Shown one piece after another: positions 58,125 to 64,000 of a stretch of DNA of 64,000 nucleotides. A program made the translations under genes and the position numbers. Numbering within the stretch: position 1 is the stretch's first letter; the number at the start of each line of letters is the position of its first letter. The notes under the pieces are model-generated. The model was not told the origin of the DNA. It saw only the letters and a program-made list of their open reading frames with translations, and did not search any database. The stretch lies in NCBI RefSeq assembly GCF_900232865.1, contig NZ_OCTS01000005.1, positions 1 through 64,000 of the forward strand. The letters are read 5' to 3'. The stretch comes from Corynebacterium dentalis (lineage in GTDB: Bacteria > Actinomycetota > Actinomycetes > Mycobacteriales > Mycobacteriaceae).

Positions 58125-59162
58125 CTAGACAGCGTATTCGCGGAGCTTTTCCGCGCGGTCACCATCACGGAGCTTGGCCATGACTTCGCGTTCTATCTGA
58201 CGCACACGCTCGCGGGACAGCCCGAAACGGCGGCCGATCTGATCCAACGTGCGCGGCATGCCATCGTCTAGGCCATAACGCAGCTTGATGACATCTTGTT
58301 CCCGCTCCTCCAACGTGCCCAATACTGCGCGGACATCGGAGTGGCGAAGGGACGCGACAACAGCTGCCTCGGCATCCGTGGCATCCGAATCCTCGATGAA
58401 ATCACCCAAAGGGGCTTCCTCATCGGATCCCACAGGCATATCCAAGCTCACTGGATCGCGAGACTGCTTGAGCAACATCTCGATCTTGGACTCCTCGATG
58501 CCGGACTCCTCAGACAGCTCTTCGTTGGTGGCCTCTCGACCCAGCTGCTGGTACATCTCGCGCTTGATACGGGACAGCTTATTGACCTGCTCCACCAAGT
58601 GAACCGGGAGGCGAATAGTGCGAGACTGGTCAGCCATGCCACGGGTAATCGCCTGGCGAATCCACCACGTGGCATAGGTGGAGAACTTAAAGCCCTTGCT
58701 GTAATCGAACTTTTCCATCGCGCGGATCAAGCCCAGGTTGCCCTCTTGGATTAAGTCCAACAACGGCATGCCACGTCCGGTGTAGCGCTTGGCCAAGGAG
58801 ACCACGAGACGCAGATTGGCCTCGAGGAGGTGAGTACGAGCAGCCTTGCCTTCGCGAGCCAAGATCTTCAGGTCACGCTTACGTGCACGCGTCAGTTGTT
58901 CGCCACTGTTCAAAATGTGGCTGGCGTACAGACCGACCTCGATGCGCTTGGAGAGTTCCACCTCATCCTCTGCGGTGAGCAGAGCGGTTTTGCCGATGCC
59001 GTTCAGATAGACGCGCACCAGGTCAGCGGAAGGGTTCTCATTGTTTCCGCGACGGCGGCCTTTGTCTTCGACCTTGTCCTGGGGCTTGTCATCCTCGGCG
59101 GTATTCTGATCAGCCTCCTTGAGGGTGTCGACGTTGTCCTCGTCAAACATGGATTCACTCAT
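58125..59162 (-). CDS. sigB: RNA polymerase sigma factor SigB
   Basis: SigB is the primary-like, non-essential sigma factor for stationary-phase and stress genes. The 345-residue protein has an acidic N-terminus of about 50 residues, region 2 ('[20 protein letters not shown]', '[16 protein letters not shown]') near 140-180, region 3 and region 4 with '[20 protein letters not shown]' near 308. AGGAGG stands upstream of the ATG. The long leader carries an ECF promoter. Neighbours dtxR and galE are as in C. glutamicum. Confidence 0.95.
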   Translation of the reverse strand: MSESMFDEDNVDTLKEADQNTAEDDKPQDKVEDKGRRRGNNENPSADLVRVYLNGIGKTALLTAEDEVELSKRIEVGLYASHILNSGEQLTRARKRDLKILAREGKAARTHLLEANLRLVVSLAKRYTGRGMPLLDLIQEGNLGLIRAMEKFDYSKGFKFSTYATWWIRQAITRGMADQSRTIRLPVHLVEQVNKLSRIKREMYQQLGREATNEELSEESGIEESKIEMLLKQSRDPVSLDMPVGSDEEAPLGDFIEDSDATDAEAAVVASLRHSDVRAVLGTLEEREQDVIKLRYGLDDGMPRTLDQIGRRFGLSRERVRQIEREVMAKLRDGDRAEKLREYAV

Positions 59163-59259
59163 AAGCGCGAAAACCTCCTAGGGGCTTGGGGTGGAGACAA
59201 TCACTGGGCAGGCTGTTCTGCTCAATGTGTTCCTGATCTCTCTGATGATCTACCTCTTC

Positions 59260-59285
59260 AACGCTTTGCGCACTGCAATAGTTCC
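59260..59285 (-). promoter_or_regulatory. ECF sigma factor promoter of sigB
   Basis: On the minus strand GGAAC (59285-59281) and CGTT (59263-59260) are 17 bases apart, the same as for clgR. The start would lie about 90 bases before the sigB ATG. Control of sigB by SigH is known in C. glutamicum, so sigB and clgR are likely induced together. Confidence 0.78.
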
Positions 59286-59346
59286 ATTGCCCCTAGAAGG
59301 CCCTTGATCTCAACCCTTTTTAGGGGTGCAATCACATCTGTCCGCC

Positions 59347-59799
59347 TCATTTTTCAATGATGACTGTATAAGGGCCTTCGTTGACACTGCGAACCCGCAT
59401 CATCGCGCCGAAGCGACCCGTTTCCACATGCAGATCTCTCCCGCGTAGATAGTCCACAATCTTGTCGATGATTGGTTCTGCTTCCTCGCCGGGCGCCGCT
59501 TGAGCCCACGATGGCCGCCGGCCCTTGGCAGTCGCACCCATCAACGTAAATTGACTCACTACCAGCACAGATGCCCCGATGTCTGTGGCGCTGTAGTCTC
59601 GGCTGCCATCCCAGCCTTCGTCTGGGTGGGAGAATAACCGCAGCTCGGCAATTTTGCGAGCAATCGTCTCCCACGCCTCCGGGGAATCTTCTCGGCTAAC
59701 GCCCACCAGCGCCAACAGAGCAGGTCCCTCGACCGCACCGACTGTTTCACCCGCCACCGTGACAGCGGCTTCACTGACCGTGCTTACTACTGCCTTCAC
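59347..59799 (-). CDS. dtd: D-aminoacyl-tRNA deacylase
   Basis: Dtd removes D-amino acids (and glycine from tRNA-Ala) to guard translation. The 150-residue protein has the two active-site motifs: '[10 protein letters not shown]' near 80 and '[17 protein letters not shown]' at the C-terminus. In most homologues the second reads N-x-GP-V-T; here the Tyr replaces Val. Start is GTG 59799, with AGGAGGGT upstream, overlapping the methyltransferase stop by four bases (GTGA). Confidence 0.93.
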   Translation of the reverse strand: MKAVVSTVSEAAVTVAGETVGAVEGPALLALVGVSREDSPEAWETIARKIAELRLFSHPDEGWDGSRDYSATDIGASVLVVSQFTLMGATAKGRRPSWAQAAPGEEAEPIIDKIVDYLRGRDLHVETGRFGAMMRVRSVNEGPYTVIIEK

Positions 59800-61466
59800 A
59801 CACCCTCCTTCGAGTAGTGATTTTCTTCCTCCGACTCATCCCATAGTTCCGCGGGGATCAGCATTCCGTGGCGTACCAGGTCCACAGCCAGAGGAGCCAG
59901 TGCGGCGCAAAACTCCATGTCATCCACGTCATTGACAGCGCAGTACAGCTCGGCCACGTCGCGAAGAGGCAGCGCTCGAGGGTGCACACCCGCTAATACG
60001 GTGATGAGTGGTTCATCCACTTCATGAGACCAGCGTGGGCCGTCAGTACGCGTAAGGCGCGAGACCTCTGGCAGGAAACCGAGAGAAGTGGTGGCGTCGG
60101 ATCCAGGGAGACTCACCCGCTCCAAAGCCACCGTGGGGCGCAATGCGAAATGGGCATCCAAGATCGCCTCGGGACCGCGGCCACTGATCCCGGCTAGCCA
60201 TTCGGAACGAGCGAAGAACTCACCTACCTCCGCACCCAAAAACGTTCCTGGTGACAGAGCGTGATCGAGGGGCTCCACGGTTAATTCGGTGGGCGCGTCA
60301 TCCTCGATGCGCTGCAGGTGAATGAAGCCCAGTCCCACTTCCACCACATCGTGCTCGGCGAAGTAGTCCATCCATCGTTGCGTGCGCGCTCGACCGGCCT
60401 CGTGCCGCGGATCGATCGATTCATCTTCCAGCCATGTGGTCACATACGTCGCAGGATCAACGGTTTCTCGTTGCAAAACCCACGCGCGAATGCCCTTCTC
60501 CGGTAGCCAAGAAACAACGCGTTGCGCGGCAGTTTCTGCGTTCCGCAGCGCCCATGCTGCCAGGATGTGCGCGGTACCTGAGTCCGTGAGAAATCCTGGC
60601 GCGCTCTCCACCACGTGTTGGGTGGCACCATCCAGCGGGAGCCCGGAATCGCGATAGACGTGCTCCACGTCCGGCGGTCCCACCACGAACGGCGGGTTGG
60701 CCACGAGGTAATCGAATTTCTCTTCCGCAACCGGTGCAAACCAGTCGCCGTGTTTCCAGGTCACGGTGCTTTTTGTTTTCGACGCCAACCGCTGGCCATT
60801 CACCTGGGCATAAGCCAGAGCCCGCAATGAGATATCGGTGCCCACCACGGTGACATCCGTGGCTGACGATGCGAGGATCAAGCTCAGGACTCCGGAGCCA
60901 CATCCGAGATCGAGAACCCGCGAGCCGTCGGCAATCGGTGGGATGGAACCCAACAAAGAAATGGGAGCGTTGCCCACACCAGGCACATGATCGGGGCCAG
61001 GCATGTGATCCCACAGTGATGCATCGGGATCGGAGGCGATGAGCACATCCTCCACGCCGTGGCTGGCAACCGTAATCGGGCGAATGTCCACGTTCGAAAT
61101 CCAGGTGTCAGCGCCGTGGGGAACGAAGACGTGATCTGCAATCAGCTTTTCTATCAGTTTGGTGCCCACGCACTGATCCAATGCGGCCATCGAAATAGGC
61201 CGACGGAGGTAAAACGTACGCACCAACTGGCGAGCATGATCTGTGGCCGTGGAACGCTGGACGTGCCACTCTGCAGCTTGAGGGGCGCCCGTTGCCGCTG
61301 CTGTGACTCCTGTTTCGCCTAGGACATCGTGAATCATTGCGCCGCCATATCCGGCGTGCTCGAGCAGTTCCAGCAAATCTTTGAGGGATTGGCCTGCGCG
61401 CGCAGCGGGAGCAGGTTCTGAGATCGGGGATAGATCCGAGGGGGTGTTGATGACGTCCTCTTTCAA
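59796..61466 (-). CDS. Class I methyltransferase with NPPF motif
   Basis: This 556-residue protein has a central Rossmann SAM-binding domain: '[20 protein letters not shown]' near 183 and the amide-methylating motif NPPF in '[12 protein letters not shown]' near 255. N- and C-terminal parts are of actinobacterial type and unknown role. NPPF/NPPY enzymes methylate adenine bases or glutamine side chains; the substrate here cannot be told. A long C-terminal half distinguishes it from simple HemK/PrmC proteins. It is coupled to dtd by a 4-base overlap. Confidence 0.82.
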   Translation of the reverse strand: MKEDVINTPSDLSPISEPAPAARAGQSLKDLLELLEHAGYGGAMIHDVLGETGVTAAATGAPQAAEWHVQRSTATDHARQLVRTFYLRRPISMAALDQCVGTKLIEKLIADHVFVPHGADTWISNVDIRPITVASHGVEDVLIASDPDASLWDHMPGPDHVPGVGNAPISLLGSIPPIADGSRVLDLGCGSGVLSLILASSATDVTVVGTDISLRALAYAQVNGQRLASKTKSTVTWKHGDWFAPVAEEKFDYLVANPPFVVGPPDVEHVYRDSGLPLDGATQHVVESAPGFLTDSGTAHILAAWALRNAETAAQRVVSWLPEKGIRAWVLQRETVDPATYVTTWLEDESIDPRHEAGRARTQRWMDYFAEHDVVEVGLGFIHLQRIEDDAPTELTVEPLDHALSPGTFLGAEVGEFFARSEWLAGISGRGPEAILDAHFALRPTVALERVSLPGSDATTSLGFLPEVSRLTRTDGPRWSHEVDEPLITVLAGVHPRALPLRDVAELYCAVNDVDDMEFCAALAPLAVDLVRHGMLIPAELWDESEEENHYSKEGV

Positions 61467-61478
61467 TTGCGGGGAGGG

Positions 61479-61979
61479 TTAATCCAGGTCGATGATATGC
61501 GGAGGCAATTCTCGGGGAGGAATGCTCTGCTGGCGAGGCGCCGATTCCCGGCTGCGAGCCAACGTTGCATCGGGATCTAGCTCTTGTTGTTCCTGGCCCA
61601 ATTGACGCTGAGTCGCTTGCTCCAGTGCCACTGCCTGGCGTGCCTCGCGTGCCACCTGCGGCTTGTACACGCGTTGACTGCGTCGATCCACATCGCCTTT
61701 TTCGTTGGCGAGAAGAACCGCGATCCACGGCAAGGGGAGACTGATCGTGGCTACGGAGGCGGAAATCCACAAGTTATTGGTCCACCACATCAGCAGGCCA
61801 GCGAGCCCCAGCAGCGGAATACGGGCAAGCTGCAAACTGGCGTAAATTTTTCGCCGATTATTCCAGTCCTGCAACGGTGACTTGCGTGCACTGGTGATCA
61901 AAGTGACGGCTTTGGAACCGTGCCGACCGCCCGAGCCGTGTGCCCGACGAGGCGTGTCGTGTCCCTTACCTGCAACCAT
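61479..61979 (-). CDS. DUF3099 membrane protein
   Basis: This 166-residue protein has a basic N-terminus, 'VTLITSARKSPLQDWNNRRK' near 24, two membrane segments near 55-72 and 77-97, and a polar Gln/Arg-rich tail of about 60 residues. It fits the DUF3099 family, which is often beside DUF3039 in actinobacteria. Function unknown. The ATG at 61979 is chosen; the frame continues upstream into non-family sequence that crosses the divergent DUF3039 gene. Confidence 0.8.
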   Translation of the reverse strand: MVAGKGHDTPRRAHGSGGRHGSKAVTLITSARKSPLQDWNNRRKIYASLQLARIPLLGLAGLLMWWTNNLWISASVATISLPLPWIAVLLANEKGDVDRRSQRVYKPQVAREARQAVALEQATQRQLGQEQQELDPDATLARSRESAPRQQSIPPRELPPHIIDLD

Positions 61980-62037
61980 GCTTCCACGGTAGTACGCGGC
62001 TGGAAAATGCGGAACGGGAGGGGCAATATGGAGCATT

Positions 62038-62280
62038 GTGAGTAACCCGAGCACGACAACAATTGAACGCCCCGAAGAGGTCACCGAAGACCAGCGGCAG
62101 GACGATACGCCCAAGTTCTTCCACTACGTGAAGAAGAACCAGATCGTAGAGTCTGCCGTGGAAGGCAAGTTTGTGGTGGCGCTATGCGGTGAAACGTTCC
62201 CCGTCACCAAGCAGGCCAAGCCAGGTTCCCCTGTGTGTCCTGACTGCGAGCAGATCTACCAAGGCCTGCGCAAGAAGTGA
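62038..62280 (+). CDS. DUF3039 zinc-ribbon-like protein
   Basis: This 80-residue protein of the actinobacterial DUF3039 family has two cysteine sites, 'ALCGETFPV' and 'SPVCPDCEQIY', that could bind zinc, and 'FFHYVKKNQIVESAVEG' before them. Function is unknown. Start is GTG 62038 with GGAG 4 bases upstream. It overlaps the next helicase gene by 4 bases (GTGA), so the two are translated together, which suggests a joint role. Confidence 0.85.
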   Translation: MSNPSTTTIERPEEVTEDQRQDDTPKFFHYVKKNQIVESAVEGKFVVALCGETFPVTKQAKPGSPVCPDCEQIYQGLRKK

Positions 62281-63980
62281 ACGGACTTCGCGCGTGGCAG
62301 CGGGAAGCACTAGAGCAATACGTCGAGCGTTCTCCTAAGGACTATCTCGCTGTCGCTACCCCGGGAGCGGGCAAGACCACCTACGCACTGACGGTTGCCC
62401 GGCTGTTATTGGACACTCGTGTGGTGCAGCGCGTGGTTATCGTCGTACCCACGGACCACCTGAAAACGCAGTGGGCACAGGCCGCGGCTGCTCGTGGCAT
62501 TGCTATCGATGCCAGTTTCACTAACAGCTCCGCGGTCAATAGCTCCTATGACGGCGTGGCCGTGACGTACGCCCAGGTGGGGATGAAGCCCACCAAGCAC
62601 TACCAAGTGGCAACCGCACAGAAGTCTCTGGTGATCTTGGATGAGATCCACCACGCCGGCGACGCGAAGAGCTGGGGCGATGGCGTGCGCTTGGCCTACG
62701 CACACGCTGAGCGGAGGTTGGCTCTAACCGGTACTCCGTTTCGTTCCGACGATTCGCAGATCCCGTTTGTTCGCTATTTCGAAGTGCCTGGCACGGGCGG
62801 CGCGCTGGAATCGGCAGCGGACTACACCTATGGATATTCCGAAGCGTTGCGCGACGGAGTAGTCCGTCCCGTGGTGTTCCTGGCGTATTCCGGGCAGGCA
62901 CGCTGGCGCGATAGCGCCGGCGAAGAGTACGAGGCGCGCCTCGGCGAGGTCCTGACTCCGGAGCAGAATGCTCGCGCCTGGCGCACGGCTCTTGACCCCC
63001 GTGGCGACTGGATTCCCTCCGTATTGCAGGCCGCCCACACACGTCTATTGCAGCTGCGTGAGACCACCCCAGATGCCGGCGGGCTAGTCATCGCCACGGA
63101 TAAGCTATCCGCGCGCGCCTATGCCACCATTTTGAACCGCATCAGCTCCACACCAGTGACCGTGGTGCTCTCTGACGAAGCCGGAGCTTCGCAGCGCATC
63201 AAGGATTTCTCCGCCTCCTCAGACGAATGGATGGTGGCAGTGCGCATGGTCTCCGAGGGCGTGGACGTGCCCCGATTGGCCGTCGGCGTGTACGCCACCA
63301 GCGCCTCCACTCCGCTGTTCTTCGCGCAGGCTATCGGCCGTTTCGTGCGTTCTCGCCGGCCGGGAGAGTCCGCCAGCGTGTTCTTGCCAAGTGTTCCGGT
63401 ATTGCTGGATTTGGCGTCGAAAATTGAGAGACAGCGCAACCACGTGCTGGGGCAACCAGACCGACTAAAAGAAGGTTGGGACGATGAAGCCCTCGCGGAG
63501 GCGAACAAACAAAAAGACGAGCCGGGCGAAGAACGTACGTACGAATCGATCGGCGCGGACGCAGAACTGGAATCGCTCATCTACGACGGCTCCACCTACG
63601 GCACCCGGGTGGAGGGCTACGAGGAAGAGCAAGAGTACCTCGGGTTGCCGGGTCTGTTGGACGCGGAGCAGATGCGGACGTTGTTGCAGCGACGCCAAGC
63701 CGTGCAAATTGAAGCACGTGTCGAAGCGGAAAGAGAGAAGAAGGCCGCGGCGGCGCAAGAGGGCACGGAGCTGCACGCCGTACATGAGCGCATCGCCAGC
63801 GAGGAGTTGCCAGCGCTGCGCAAGGAGCTGAACGCGTTGGTGAACATGACCTCCGCGCGCACGGGACGACCACACGGGGCGATCCACAACGACGTACGGA
63901 AAAACTGTGGCGGGCCTCCCACGGCACTGTGCTCGGCGCAGCAGCTCAAGGACCGTATCGCGTACTTGCGTGAATGGTGA
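62277..63980 (+). CDS. DEAD/DEAH helicase (XPB/ResIII-like)
   Basis: The 567-residue protein has superfamily 2 motifs: 'VATPGAGKTTYALT' (I) near 26, 'LVILDEIHHAGDA' (II, DEIH) near 119, 'LALTGTPFRSD' (III) near 147 and 'AQAIGRFVRSRRPGESAS' (VI) near 357. The C-terminus is highly charged and helical. It resembles actinobacterial XPB/UvrB-like DNA helicases next to DUF3039. DNA repair is a reasonable but unproven guess. The stop is 20 bases before the end of the window. Confidence 0.85.
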   Translation: MNGLRAWQREALEQYVERSPKDYLAVATPGAGKTTYALTVARLLLDTRVVQRVVIVVPTDHLKTQWAQAAAARGIAIDASFTNSSAVNSSYDGVAVTYAQVGMKPTKHYQVATAQKSLVILDEIHHAGDAKSWGDGVRLAYAHAERRLALTGTPFRSDDSQIPFVRYFEVPGTGGALESAADYTYGYSEALRDGVVRPVVFLAYSGQARWRDSAGEEYEARLGEVLTPEQNARAWRTALDPRGDWIPSVLQAAHTRLLQLRETTPDAGGLVIATDKLSARAYATILNRISSTPVTVVLSDEAGASQRIKDFSASSDEWMVAVRMVSEGVDVPRLAVGVYATSASTPLFFAQAIGRFVRSRRPGESASVFLPSVPVLLDLASKIERQRNHVLGQPDRLKEGWDDEALAEANKQKDEPGEERTYESIGADAELESLIYDGSTYGTRVEGYEEEQEYLGLPGLLDAEQMRTLLQRRQAVQIEARVEAEREKKAAAAQEGTELHAVHERIASEELPALRKELNALVNMTSARTGRPHGAIHNDVRKNCGGPPTALCSAQQLKDRIAYLREW

Positions 63981-64000
63981 ATGGGCGCTGAACCTGCGAT

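Overview
The window is a stretch of core chromosome from a Corynebacterium, GC about 60%. The assignment rests on gene order (infB-rbfA, pptH-pptT-truB, dapB-thyX-dapA-rnj-ftsK, clgR-pspA, recA-recX, lexA-divS-nrdR, sigB-dtxR-galE), on near-identity of DtxR key regions to C. diphtheriae DtxR, and on corynebacterial landmarks such as gluABCD, bioYMN, sugR and divS. The order parallels the C. glutamicum chromosome. Two departures point to a different lifestyle: the fructose/PTS genes that accompany sugR in C. glutamicum are missing here, and a Tat-exported neutral ceramidase sits between hrpA and oxyR. This would fit a lipophilic, skin-type species, but the species cannot be fixed from this window.

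Layout. 1-8.2 kb: end of infB, rbfA, a MATE exporter, the pptH/pptT pair, truB and ribF (divergent), rpsO. 8.3-19.4 kb: pnp, the lysine/DAP and thymidylate genes dapB-thyX-dapA, RNase J, a DinB-like protein and ftsK. 19.4-23.4 kb: a probable Mn riboswitch with a terC gene, pgsA, pncC (cinA C-terminal type), clgR and pspA. 23.5-27.6 kb: the biotin ECF transporter bioYMN on the minus strand, then DUF3046, recA and recX. 27.7-31.4 kb: a small conserved protein and the glutamate ABC transporter gluABCD. 31.5-40.9 kb: miaB, a membrane protein, a DUF349 protein, miaA, dapF, a Cys-tailed hypothetical, hflX and an NCS2 permease. 41-51.2 kb: regulators sugR, lexA, nrdR and oxyR with divS, hrpA and the ceramidase. 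51.2-64 kb: a Ski2-like helicase, PAC2 protein, DUF4192, galE, dtxR, sigB, dtd, a methyltransferase, DUF3099/DUF3039 and a second helicase.

Regulation visible in the DNA: two ECF-type promoters of identical architecture (GGAAC-N17-CGTT) before clgR and sigB; SOS boxes before recA and in the lexA-divS gap; a BioQ-like operator before bioY; a terminator that also buries the ribosome binding site of terC; and at least 14 genes with a TANNNT -10 box placed 6-8 bases before the start codon, the mark of leaderless transcripts. A dispersed motif, T-run + C(C) + GACGCCAA, occurs a dozen times with exact core in both strands, inside and outside genes, and is not explained by any annotated feature. No tRNA, rRNA, CRISPR array, insertion sequence or prophage was seen.
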